NCBI GenBank assembly: GCA_023416995.1
Contig: JAEZGI010000020.1
Span: 1 to 64,000, forward strand
Length of the DNA: 64,000 nt
Reading direction: 5' to 3'
Origin: Bacteroidota bacterium
Lineage (GTDB): Bacteria; Bacteroidota; Bacteroidia; Chitinophagales; Chitinophagaceae
Both the position numbers and the translations under genes were made by a program. Within the stretch, counting starts at the first letter, position 1; each line of letters starts with the position of its first letter. Under the pieces are notes generated by a model that was not told the origin of the DNA, searched no databases, and worked only from the letters and a program-made list of their open reading frames with translations. This document shows positions 17,733-26,933 of the stretch, in pieces.

Positions 17733-20700
17733 TCAGAATCCCAGGTTAATACCAATCGATATGTTTCTTATTTGAGGAGCTGCGTAGAAGTCAGCACCCT
17801 GGTTACGGTTCCCTGCCCGATAGTCGGTATTAACTTCCGGATCCCAACCATTATAATTGGTAATCGTGAAGAGGTTTACACCGGTTGCGTAAATTCTTGC
17901 TGAACTAAGTTTCAGTTTGCTGATAAACGACTGGGGCAGTGTATAACCCAATGTGATGTTTTTAACCCGGAGATAATCACCATCATCAATATAACGACTG
18001 GATGCACTGGTACCATTTCCTAATAAAAAGCGCAATTGAGGTTCATTAGTGATATCGCCTGGTTTCTGCCAGCGGCTCAGTATCTCTCTTGTCTGATTGT
18101 CATAATAGTCAAAGCTTGCACTCATAAAACCACCGGCACCATTCATGATCTGGTTACCCATAACGCCCTGCAGCAATACACTTAACTCAAAACCTTTGTA
18201 AGAAAACGTGTTTGTCAAACCACCGATCACATCAGGGTTTGGATTTCCTACAATGAAGTCACCTGCTTCGTTATAATCATTGGTAGTTGTTTTACCATCT
18301 TCTGTAAAATACAGTGCATCTCCGTTTGCCGGATCAACACCGGCGTAGCGGGGTCCATAAAAAACACCGATCGACTCGCCTACTATCAATGAGTTCAGAT
18401 ATCTTCCATCGTTACCTGGAATAACTGTTTGCTCACCATCGAGCTTTGTAACCTTGTTTTTGTTGAATGCAAGATTAAAACTGGATTTCCACTGAAAATT
18501 TTTACCCCGGATATTTTCGGTATGTATAGCAAACTCAAGCCCCTTGTTTTCCATCGAACCAACGTTCCTGAACTGCGTGCTGAAACCGGAATTAGAAGGC
18601 ACCGGGACATTGTAAAGAAGATCGTTTGTTTTACGAATGTAATAATCGATCTCACCAGTGATCCTGTTGTCGAACAATCCGAAATCAAGCCCAACATCAA
18701 ATTGATTTGATTTCTCCCATTTAAGTTCTGCATTTGCAAGTTGGGTTGGACCCAGTGTCGATGTACCACCGTAGCGACCAACACCCCATAAACCTAAGGC
18801 AAGGAAGTTATCGATCTGTGCATTTCCAGATACCCCCCAGCTGGCGCGCAGTTTTAAAAAGCTTAACAGGTTTGAGCTCGAAAGAAAATTTTCTTCAGAC
18901 AATATCCAACCAGCTGAAACTGCCGGAAAGATCCCATACTGATTATCGGCACCAAATTTTGAAGACCCGTCTACACGGCCACTCAGACCAAGCAGGTAGC
19001 GATCTTTAAATTTATAATTTACACGCGCGAAATACGAAAGGAACGATGATCTTTCTGAATTAGAACTACCACCTGTTATTTCACCGGCGCTTGCGAGCAG
19101 CCGCAACGCATCAAGAGGAAACTCCTGGCCAAATACATTTGCGCTGTTAAAATCATACTCCTGGTATGCTATACCCACAGTACCGTCGAGCGAGTGATTA
19201 TCATTAAATGTTTTATCGATCGAAAAATAATTGTTTGTATTGTAATTAAGGGACCGGTACCAGCTCGACTCTCCGTAACCGTTAGTTCCGTTTCCAAAAG
19301 TGGTATTCGCGCCATAAAACTCATCGTCATTCTGGTTCTGCAGATCTATACCAAATTCAGACGTGAAGCTGAGCCAGGGAAGTAATTTGTAGCTTCCAAA
19401 AACATTTCCGATGTTTCGGTAAGACTTCGATATAAACTGTCCTTCCTCTGCATCAACCATCGCATTCTGATAGGTTGTGATGGGTATATTATTCAATTTA
19501 CCATCAGCGTCACGGATTGGAGTAATGGGCGCGAGCGCAACAAGCTGCATTGGTGTTGAAAACTGGTTGTCGGCTGATACTCTTCCGGAAGTAGTCTGAC
19601 TAACACTAAGGTTCACGCCGATTCGGAATCGCTCGTTAACTGAGTGTTCAAGATTAAGTCTTGAGGAGATTCTTTTAAAAGTATTATCTATCAGGATCCC
19701 ATCCTGATTGTTGTAAGATCCGCTTACATAGAATCTCGTTTTTTCATTTCCTCCAGATGCAGATACATCGATCATTGACGTTTTTGCATTTGGATTGAAT
19801 GCCTGGTCTTCCCAATTTGTATTGGTTTCATAATTTCTCCAGTCTGTGCCGCCGGAAATTTCATCAAGCACCCCTTCTACCCGCGATAACCTTGAACCTG
19901 GCGATCCCGGAGTAACACCTCCGATAATATCTCTGTTCGTTGCTGATTCGCGAATAAGTGTAACATATTCCTCCGCATTCAGGAATTTGCGTTTGTTAGT
20001 GGGTCGGTTCCAGCCATATTGGGAATTCACCTGGAAAACCGTTTTACCAGACTTGCCTTTTTTAGTCGTGATCAATACAACGCCATTTGCTCCGCGCGAA
20101 CCGTAAATGGCTGTCGCTGCAGCGTCTTTTAATATATCAAAAGATTCGATGTCATTAAAGTTGATATCAGCAAGCGCATTACCGGACAGCGAACCCGTGT
20201 TGATAGGAATACCATCAACAACATATAAAGGCTCGTTGCCCCCTGACAATGAACCTGATCCCCGTATGCGGATCTTCACACCCTCGCCTACTTTCCCATT
20301 GTTTGCCTCAACAAATACCCCCGCGGCGCGACCCTGTAAGGCCTGGTTGAAGTTGGGCACCGGGGTGTTTGCAACCTCGGCTCCTTTAACACGCACGGTA
20401 CTGGATACCACATCACGTTTTATGGTTGTACCATAACCTACAACTACCACCTCCGACAAAGACTTATCGGCTTTACCCATGGTAACATTCATAAGATCTG
20501 AAACCGATAATTCGCTTTCCTGGTAACCTACAAAAGTGAATATGATTGTTTTGACCGAAGGGGGAACGCTCAATCGAAAACTTCCATCTGCAGCAGATAC
20601 AGTAGTGTTGGTTGTTCCCTTAGCCGTGACCGTTACACCAGCAAGGGGTGATCCGTCTGTGACGTCGCTAATTTTGCCGACTACTTCGCGGGTTTGTGCA

Positions 20701-20762
20701 ATAGCCCGTGTGCATAACATGGCCATTACCAGTAAGAGGCATGTAAATATTCTCATGTACAA
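17733..20762 (-). CDS. SusC/RagA family TonB-dependent outer-membrane channel
   Basis: This 1009-aa TonB-dependent transporter imports a ligand delivered by the SusD lipoprotein. A signal peptide (to about 22) is followed by a carboxypeptidase-regulatory-like domain (about 25-95), a TonB-box-like EVVVVGYG at 104-111, the plug (about 115-235, with KIRIRGSGSLSGGNEPLYVV), and the beta-barrel to the terminal Phe. The start could be the first or third residue (both Met). It forms a transcript with the susD at 16360. It is a clear paralogue of the SusC at 22497-25535, with similar length and motifs. Confidence 0.95.
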   Translation of the reverse strand: MYMRIFTCLLLVMAMLCTRAIAQTREVVGKISDVTDGSPLAGVTVTAKGTTNTTVSAADGSFRLSVPPSVKTIIFTFVGYQESELSVSDLMNVTMGKADKSLSEVVVVGYGTTIKRDVVSSTVRVKGAEVANTPVPNFNQALQGRAAGVFVEANNGKVGEGVKIRIRGSGSLSGGNEPLYVVDGIPINTGSLSGNALADINFNDIESFDILKDAAATAIYGSRGANGVVLITTKKGKSGKTVFQVNSQYGWNRPTNKRKFLNAEEYVTLIRESATNRDIIGGVTPGSPGSRLSRVEGVLDEISGGTDWRNYETNTNWEDQAFNPNAKTSMIDVSASGGNEKTRFYVSGSYNNQDGILIDNTFKRISSRLNLEHSVNERFRIGVNLSVSQTTSGRVSADNQFSTPMQLVALAPITPIRDADGKLNNIPITTYQNAMVDAEEGQFISKSYRNIGNVFGSYKLLPWLSFTSEFGIDLQNQNDDEFYGANTTFGNGTNGYGESSWYRSLNYNTNNYFSIDKTFNDNHSLDGTVGIAYQEYDFNSANVFGQEFPLDALRLLASAGEITGGSSNSERSSFLSYFARVNYKFKDRYLLGLSGRVDGSSKFGADNQYGIFPAVSAGWILSEENFLSSSNLLSFLKLRASWGVSGNAQIDNFLALGLWGVGRYGGTSTLGPTQLANAELKWEKSNQFDVGLDFGLFDNRITGEIDYYIRKTNDLLYNVPVPSNSGFSTQFRNVGSMENKGLEFAIHTENIRGKNFQWKSSFNLAFNKNKVTKLDGEQTVIPGNDGRYLNSLIVGESIGVFYGPRYAGVDPANGDALYFTEDGKTTTNDYNEAGDFIVGNPNPDVIGGLTNTFSYKGFELSVLLQGVMGNQIMNGAGGFMSASFDYYDNQTREILSRWQKPGDITNEPQLRFLLGNGTSASSRYIDDGDYLRVKNITLGYTLPQSFISKLKLSSARIYATGVNLFTITNYNGWDPEVNTDYRAGNRNQGADFYAAPQIRNISIGINLGF

Positions 20763-21024
20763 TGTTTTGGTTAAAGTGGATTATGCATTGAAATTAAGGA
20801 CTATTGACGAAATTTAAACACCTATATTTTTTTATAAAGTGTTTCAATATGAAGTTATACGCTTGGAAGTGCCAGAGGTCGGCGAGACAGGAAAATTTGT
20901 CGAATTATATAGGTTTTTTTCATGTGTCTTAATCCGGCAGCCGATAATTTGATCTTTATGTTTCCTGACAATGTGGCCATGATGCCCGGCTTAAATTACC
21001 GGGCTTGCACAATCGTCCTCAGGG
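20763..21024. other. Leader/promoter region of the first SusCD pair
   Basis: Together with the adjoining terminator this is the 312-bp gap between the two SusCD pairs. It is AT-rich. A second inverted repeat at 20984-21004 (GCCCGG, nine-base loop, CCGGGC) has no T-run on either strand and could be a structured part of the leader or an operator. A consensus promoter could not be fixed with confidence. Confidence 0.4.
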
Positions 21025-21056
21025 CAAAAAAAACTCCGCAGATGCGGAGTTTTTTT
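21025..21056 (-). terminator. Terminator of the second SusCD transcript, bidirectional
   Basis: The perfect stem ACTCCGC/GCGGAGT at 21033-21050 with an AGAT loop is flanked by A and T runs that extend the pairing. On the minus strand it lies just beyond the susD stop at 21075. It should work in both directions. Confidence 0.9.
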
Positions 21057-21074
21057 AAAAATGTTTACCTGATG

Positions 21075-22463
21075 TTAGTAAGGACCATGCTGCTGAAGGT
21101 TACTGTTAACATCAATTTCCCTTTGGGGAATAGGAAGTGTCAGGTACCAATCATCATACACTTTACCACCGGCATTCAGCTTTAAACGTTTTAATGTCCA
21201 TAACCTGTCTCCTTCAAAACCAAGTTCGAGAAAACGCTCTTCAACAATCGCATCAGAGGTTACTGCCGCCAAAGGCGATGCGCCGGCTCTTTCACGTACA
21301 ATATTAATATCCGCAAGCGGTGTATTTGGTCCGATCTGTGTACCGCCACGGAAATTAGCTTCTGCTCTTGTCAGGTACATTTCAGCCAATCTTACTACCG
21401 GGATGGCTTTATAAAATTGTTGCCATTTTGTAGTGAAATAGCCTGATACACCGGCAATGTTAGCTCCGGTATAGAAGAACTCTCCTCTTTGATCTCCTGG
21501 CTCAAAATGATCAAGGTAAGCGGCATTTGCCTGGGCATCGCCGCGGCCACTGATCAACGGTGGCTCAAGTGTATATGCAGCGTAGAAAGTATTAATACCA
21601 TTGTTTGTGGTACCCGCATTACTTTGTGAGGTTTGTTGAATCGCAAACACATCTTCTGCCGAGTTATTGGCATTATTAAAAGCACCTGCATACGTACTAA
21701 TCAGATTGAACTCACCAGATTCGATTACCTCGTTTGCTGCATTAGCAGCTCCGTTATAATTACCCATATTCAGGTATACCCTTGATAAAAATGCAAGTGC
21801 AGTATACCGGTCGGCCCTGCCATTCGCCCCTTTGTCTGAGGAAAGATTTGCTTCAGCAAAAGTAAGATCATCCAGCACCTGTGTGTATACCTGTGCTACG
21901 GTTGCACGTGACGGTTTGTGGATGCTTTCATCATATTCATAAACTGGTTCAACTACCAGTGGAACCCCAAGGTTTGTAGTAGTTGATCCCGCAGAATAAG
22001 GCAACGCAAAATAGTTAACCAGTTCAAAGTAAACTATTCCACGTAGTAATCTTGCCTCACCTTCTATTGCCTCACGCTCGTCTGCGTCAACAAGATCTAT
22101 CTTGTCTAAAACAGTGTTCAACGTATTGATGATGTCATAACTGTTTGCCCACATACCACTGGCAATAGTGCTCGTAGCAATTTGTCTTTTACCCACCAGG
22201 TCACGATAGGGAGCGAAGGTGCCCACAAAAGAAACCTGTTGCGTATTGGCGAGCAAATCTGAAGTCAGAAAATATTGCTCTCCAAAGGCATTGGGTGATT
22301 GAAGTAATGAATACGCTCCGAATAACAAAGCCTTTACATCATCACCATTAACGATCTGCTCGGGTGTGATGTTTTGTGCCGGCGGTACATCCAGCTTTTT
22401 ATTGCAACCGAGCGTGGTGGCCACCACGAGTAACAGTGCTATTATCTTATTAATTGATCTCAT
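21075..22463 (-). CDS. SusD/RagB family outer-membrane lipoprotein
   Basis: This is the second SusD-like lipoprotein, 462 aa from the ATG at 22463, with a lipobox ending at Cys20 (ATTLGC) followed by NKKLDVPP. The frame is open to an earlier ATG at 22496, immediately after the susC stop, but that would put 11 charged residues before the signal peptide. The SusD N-terminal TPR region and C-terminal SusD domain (PVVRLAEMYLTRAEANFRGG) are intact. It is paralogous to the SusD at 16360. It pairs with the SusC directly upstream; the ligand is unknown. Confidence 0.94.
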   Translation of the reverse strand: MRSINKIIALLLVVATTLGCNKKLDVPPAQNITPEQIVNGDDVKALLFGAYSLLQSPNAFGEQYFLTSDLLANTQQVSFVGTFAPYRDLVGKRQIATSTIASGMWANSYDIINTLNTVLDKIDLVDADEREAIEGEARLLRGIVYFELVNYFALPYSAGSTTTNLGVPLVVEPVYEYDESIHKPSRATVAQVYTQVLDDLTFAEANLSSDKGANGRADRYTALAFLSRVYLNMGNYNGAANAANEVIESGEFNLISTYAGAFNNANNSAEDVFAIQQTSQSNAGTTNNGINTFYAAYTLEPPLISGRGDAQANAAYLDHFEPGDQRGEFFYTGANIAGVSGYFTTKWQQFYKAIPVVRLAEMYLTRAEANFRGGTQIGPNTPLADINIVRERAGASPLAAVTSDAIVEERFLELGFEGDRLWTLKRLKLNAGGKVYDDWYLTLPIPQREIDVNSNLQQHGPY

Positions 22464-22496
22464 AGTAATTTCTTTTTTCAGGTTCATCGACCTCAA

Positions 22497-25400
22497 TTAA
22501 AATTTAACGTTCAATCCCAATGAAATTGTTCTGGCCTGAGGAATAGTATAGAAGTCTATACCACCTGATATGTTACCCAGCGTAGTAGTGTTAACCTCAG
22601 GATCGCCTTCATACTTGGTTGCGGTCCACAGGTTGTTACCACCAACATACAATCTCGCCGAAGATACTTTTAACAAGCTGGCCACTTTAGATGGCAATGT
22701 ATACCCAAGCGTTGCATTCCTGAGACGGATGTAAGAACCATCGCTTAACCAGAAAGAGGAAGCGCGATCATTTGTTGGAAATGACAAACCGGCTCTTGGA
22801 ACATCAGTTATATCACCTGGATTTTTCCAGGCATTCAGATAACGGGTGGTTTGGTTATCAAAACCATTACCTAAACCGCCTTCCATATAAATACCACCCT
22901 GGTTGTAAAGGTTGTTGCCGCTTACAAAAGTGAAGAAGATGTTCAGATCGAAACCTTTGTAAGAGAAGTTATTTCCAAAACCTCCGGTGAAGTCAGGATT
23001 TGCTTTACCAACTACTCTGCGTTCTGCGAGTGAATAGTTAGCCGTGGTTTTACCATCTTTGTCGTAATACAAGGCGTCGCCGGTCTCAGGATCAACACCA
23101 GCAAACTCCTGCAGGAAGAATACGCCGATGGGTTCACCTTCTACTGCACGTTGCACGCCGCTGGTAATGATTTGTCCCTGGATATCCTGAACCTTGTTCG
23201 CGTTGTAAGCGATATTAAATGAAGTGCTCCATTTAAATTCACCCACAGTGTTTCTTGAATTCAAACCAAGTTCAACACCTTTATTATACATCTTACCAAG
23301 ATTTCTCAACACAGATCCGAAACCGGTTGTGTTAGGAATATTCACATTTAACAACAGATCAGAAGTATTTTTCTGATAATAATCAACCTCACCGGTAATA
23401 CGGTTGTCTAGCAAACCGAAATCAAAACCGATGTCAAACTGTGCAGTCTTTTCCCAACGAAGATCCGGATTAGGCAATTGTGTTGGAATGAAGCCAGGTA
23501 ACCCTGGATAATTAGATACTCCATAAAGACCAAGGAAGTTGTTCTGTCCAATCTCAGCGTTACCAGTGAGACCGTAGCTTGCTCTTAGTTTCAAAAAGCT
23601 AAGGAAATTAACTCCGCTCATGAAGTTTTCATCGGAGATAACCCAGCCGAGTGAAGCTGCAGGGAACCATCCGTAACGGTTGTTTTTACCAAAACGTGAT
23701 GAACCATCTGCACGTACGCTAACAGACAACAGGTATTTGTCGAGCAAAGTATAGTTAGACCTCAGGAAGTATGAAAGGAACGTGTACCGGTTATTGGTTG
23801 AAGTTCCGAACGTGATGTCTGTTGCACCAGAAAGGTTTTTTACAGCATCTGTTGGATAGCCTTCACCACTTGTCAAAGACTGTCTGGTATCATTCTGCAG
23901 GTAACTCATACCAACAATCGCCGATAATTTATGATTATCGTTGATCTCAGGATTGAAAGTGAAGAAGTTGTTCGTGTTCAGAGAGGCACTTTGAGTGATG
24001 ATGTTGCTTGCTCTTCCGATTCCGGCACCATCAATAGTTTGTTTACCAGTGAAAGACTCCTGGTAAAGGTTGAGTATATCAGCACCAAGTTCGGATCTGA
24101 AACTCAGAGAAGGAAGTATTTTGAGGTCGGCAAAGGCGTTACCGAAACTGCGGTAAGTCGCCTGTTCGTCGGTGTTATATTTTGCATCGAACAGTGCGTT
24201 TCCATAAAGTGTGTTTGCGTTGAGATCTCCGGTTGCAGGATCAATCAACGGCGACAAGGGAAGTTGGGCTACCAATTGACCTGGTGTAGAGAACGCATTG
24301 TCGTTACTTACACGATCCAGTTGTGAACGGTTCAAAGCAAGATTAAGACCGATGGTTAATCTGTCTGTTGCTTTGTGATCAAGATTCAAACGACCACCAT
24401 ATCTTGAAAAGGTATTATTAATAACGATTGCTTCCTGTTTATTATAAAAACCAGAAACAAAAAATCTTGTTTTGTCATTTCCGCCGCTTACAGACAGGTC
24501 AACCTGTTGTGATTGCGGATTCTTGCGGAATAACTGGTCCTGCCAGTCAGTGTTTACTTCATAATTCTGGAAATCGGTTCCCAGGGCGTAGTCACCAACG
24601 ATTGATTCATAGTAAGCTGTATAATCGTCGATCGCTTCCTGTTCAGTTGCGTAACCGGAAATATCATCACGGAAATCGATACGACCGTCATTTTTACCAG
24701 CCTGGCGAATCAAGTCAAGATATTGACGTGCATCCATAAAACTCCGTTTGCGTGTAGGCTGGCTAAACGTGTTACTGATATTCAGATCGATCTGGGTTTT
24801 CCTACCCAGCTTTCCTTTTTTCGTAGTAATCAACACAACACCGTTCGCTGCACGTGCACCATAAATAGCAGAAGCAGAAGCATCTTTCAATACTTCGATC
24901 GACTCAATATCATTTGGGTTGATATCAACCAGGGGGTTGGTTGGATCATTTGTTCCATCAGATACGCTGTTTGAAACAACAGGCAGACCATCTACCACAT
25001 ATAAGGGCTGACTGCTGGCAGAAATTGAACTGGTACCGCGAATGCGCACTTTCATCGCCTGACCTACCTTACCACTACCTGACTCGATCACCACACCCGG
25101 GGCCTTACCCTGGATCGCAGCCTCAAAACTTTGAAATGGCAGGTTTTCAACCTCGTTACCGCCCACTTTTACAATGGAACCGGTCACTTCACGCTTCACT
25201 GCGCTACCATACCCAACAACAACTACCTCATTCAGTGCACCTGTGCCGGGCGACATGGAAACATTCATCAGGGCACTGATGGGTTGCTCCAATTGGGTAT
25301 AACCGACATAAGTAAAAACAAGCGTTGTTGCGCTCTCAGGAACAGTTAATTTAAAACTACCGTCATCGAGGGTGACGGTGCTGTTTACAGCATTTTTGAC

Positions 25401-25535
25401 TTTCACGGTCACACCAGACAGGGGAGATGCGTCGGATGCATTTGTTACTTTTCCAGCTACCTCTTTTGTTTGGGCGGAGACTCCTTGCCAACAAAGCAAA
25501 GCGAGCCCCATAATCAGGCCATACAGTTTTCTCAT
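22497..25535 (-). CDS. SusC/RagA family TonB-dependent outer-membrane channel
   Basis: This 1012-aa transporter has the same architecture as its neighbour: a signal peptide to about 21 (GVSAQ), carboxypeptidase-regulatory-like domain, EVVVVGYG at 103-110, plug with KVRIRGTSSISASSQPLYVV, and a C-terminal barrel ending in Phe. It is the first gene of the second SusCD transcript. Its promoter must lie in the 60 bp between its start and the upstream terminator; TATCTTCG at 25555-25562 (minus strand) is one base off the -7 consensus. No sigma/anti-sigma or hybrid two-component regulator lies beside it. Confidence 0.95.
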   Translation of the reverse strand: MRKLYGLIMGLALLCWQGVSAQTKEVAGKVTNASDASPLSGVTVKVKNAVNSTVTLDDGSFKLTVPESATTLVFTYVGYTQLEQPISALMNVSMSPGTGALNEVVVVGYGSAVKREVTGSIVKVGGNEVENLPFQSFEAAIQGKAPGVVIESGSGKVGQAMKVRIRGTSSISASSQPLYVVDGLPVVSNSVSDGTNDPTNPLVDINPNDIESIEVLKDASASAIYGARAANGVVLITTKKGKLGRKTQIDLNISNTFSQPTRKRSFMDARQYLDLIRQAGKNDGRIDFRDDISGYATEQEAIDDYTAYYESIVGDYALGTDFQNYEVNTDWQDQLFRKNPQSQQVDLSVSGGNDKTRFFVSGFYNKQEAIVINNTFSRYGGRLNLDHKATDRLTIGLNLALNRSQLDRVSNDNAFSTPGQLVAQLPLSPLIDPATGDLNANTLYGNALFDAKYNTDEQATYRSFGNAFADLKILPSLSFRSELGADILNLYQESFTGKQTIDGAGIGRASNIITQSASLNTNNFFTFNPEINDNHKLSAIVGMSYLQNDTRQSLTSGEGYPTDAVKNLSGATDITFGTSTNNRYTFLSYFLRSNYTLLDKYLLSVSVRADGSSRFGKNNRYGWFPAASLGWVISDENFMSGVNFLSFLKLRASYGLTGNAEIGQNNFLGLYGVSNYPGLPGFIPTQLPNPDLRWEKTAQFDIGFDFGLLDNRITGEVDYYQKNTSDLLLNVNIPNTTGFGSVLRNLGKMYNKGVELGLNSRNTVGEFKWSTSFNIAYNANKVQDIQGQIITSGVQRAVEGEPIGVFFLQEFAGVDPETGDALYYDKDGKTTANYSLAERRVVGKANPDFTGGFGNNFSYKGFDLNIFFTFVSGNNLYNQGGIYMEGGLGNGFDNQTTRYLNAWKNPGDITDVPRAGLSFPTNDRASSFWLSDGSYIRLRNATLGYTLPSKVASLLKVSSARLYVGGNNLWTATKYEGDPEVNTTTLGNISGGIDFYTIPQARTISLGLNVKF

Positions 25536-25596
25536 TGAATATAAGTTTTCAGCGCGAAGATAATAATTAAGAATGTCTTAACATAGCCTATAGTGA

Positions 25597-25626
25597 CAAA
25601 AAACCGGTGCAGAGCGCTGCACCGGT
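25597..25626 (-). terminator. Terminator of the Zn-peptidase gene
   Basis: A perfect 10-bp stem, ACCGGTGCAG/CTGCACCGGT with a four-base loop (25603-25626), is followed on the minus strand by a run of six T. It separates the metallopeptidase from the SusCD genes. Confidence 0.92.
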
Positions 25627-25713
25627 CAGTATAAGAGGTTGATTATGGGGATGAAAGGAGCGGTCAAGATAACAATGCCCGGCAACTACTATTTGTTACC
25701 GTTCATTGTAGGT

Positions 25714-26406
25714 CTAGTCACGATCCCTGCTTCCGCTCATATAAATTAACACGTATTGAACAAGAGTAGCGATGGACGCCAGCGCAGCCACTACATAGGT
25801 CATTGCGGCCCATTTAAGCGCATCTTTGGCTTTCGGATATTCCTGGGGGGTTGTCAACCCTGTATTATTCAACCACGCAAGAGCACGTTTGCTGGCATCA
25901 AACTCAACAGGAAGGGTAACAACTGAAAAAATAGTTGTCAGGGCAAAAAGAATGATCCCTCCCAACAGCAATTGCGGAAAGGTGTTAATCATCAGGATTC
26001 CACCCAGCAGGATCCACTGTACGATTCCGGAACTAAACTGAACCACCGGTACCAGCTTGCTTCTCATCGTAAGCCATTGATAAGCAGTAGCATGTTGCAC
26101 AGCGTGACCACATTCGTGGGCCGCCACCGCAGCCGCGGAAATCGAAACACCACTGTACACATCCGGGCTAAGATTTACTGTTTTATTAGCCGGATTATAG
26201 TGATCACTCAGAAATCCCTGCGACGAAATCACTTTTACATCGTATATTCCATTGTCTCTCAGCATCTTCTCAGCAATTTCCTTCCCGGTAAGGTTAGCGA
26301 ACAGCCGGATTTGCCCGTAAGTTTTGAACTTACTTTTGAGAACCCCCGAAACCAGCATACTGATCCCGAGGAACAACAGCGAAACAAATAAAACGGACAT
26401 TGGCAT
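25714..26406 (-). CDS. Neutral zinc metallopeptidase (YugP-like)
   Basis: This 230-aa membrane protein belongs to the zinc peptidase family typified by Bacillus YugP (PF04298). A first membrane helix (about 4-22) is followed by a soluble part with the zinc motif HECGH at 97-101, then two or three helices near 120-170 and 205-225. The HExxH motif is in the form H-E-C-G-H, and the downstream AVQHA is typical. The substrate is unknown; a role in membrane-protein turnover is inference. Either of the first two Met codons may be the start. Confidence 0.88.
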   Translation of the reverse strand: MPMSVLFVSLLFLGISMLVSGVLKSKFKTYGQIRLFANLTGKEIAEKMLRDNGIYDVKVISSQGFLSDHYNPANKTVNLSPDVYSGVSISAAAVAAHECGHAVQHATAYQWLTMRSKLVPVVQFSSGIVQWILLGGILMINTFPQLLLGGIILFALTTIFSVVTLPVEFDASKRALAWLNNTGLTTPQEYPKAKDALKWAAMTYVVAALASIATLVQYVLIYMSGSRDRD

Positions 26407-26933
26407 AGTAACTAGTTTTTATTTTAGCAATATAAGAGCAAAAGGAAAACCATTTTTGTATTCCTGCAATTTTGGCCATTAAAAGATTTTTTTTGACCCG
26501 TTTTGACACAGGATAAGTGGGTGAAAGCCAACGGCTGACATTTTATCACAATACTTCATCTAAACGCAAAACCCTAACACAAGTTGTTAAAAACCAATTA
26601 AATATAACAGATTAAAATTTTATCTTCAAATTGCCCCGGGAGGGTCAGTATTTATTCACAAGGGTAAAAATTAATTTTGTTTTGTGACGCTAATTTGTAA
26701 TTTAGTGGCAGAATTTAATGGGTTAGTAAGTAAGGGGTCAACAGCAATGTTGGCCTTTTTACTTTTATAAAGCTCCTGATTTCTCCTCCGTATTTTTCTT
26801 CTCATTTGCTACCTTAAACACCATTTAAAATTATCCGCTTGCAACTATCTTCTTTCCGACAAATGATTTAATCTGAATTGCTAATCTTGCAGATTGATCG
26901 ATGGTTTTAATTTTTTTATCCCACATAATATAA
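26407..26933. other. 527-bp divergent intergenic region upstream of radA
   Basis: This AT-rich region lies between the divergent peptidase and radA genes. It contains no ORF of protein-like composition. A plus-strand terminator hairpin at 26734-26760 indicates that some transcript ends here before radA, so a short untranslated RNA from about 26600 is possible. No known riboswitch was recognised. Confidence 0.5.
26734..26760 (+). terminator. Hairpin with T-run inside the radA upstream region
   Basis: GGTCAAC, loop AGCAAT, GTTGGCC (one G-U pair) at 26736-26755 is followed by TTTTT. There is no plus-strand gene within 300 bp upstream for it to terminate, so it may end a small RNA or act as an attenuator-like element ahead of radA. 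Confidence 0.6.
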
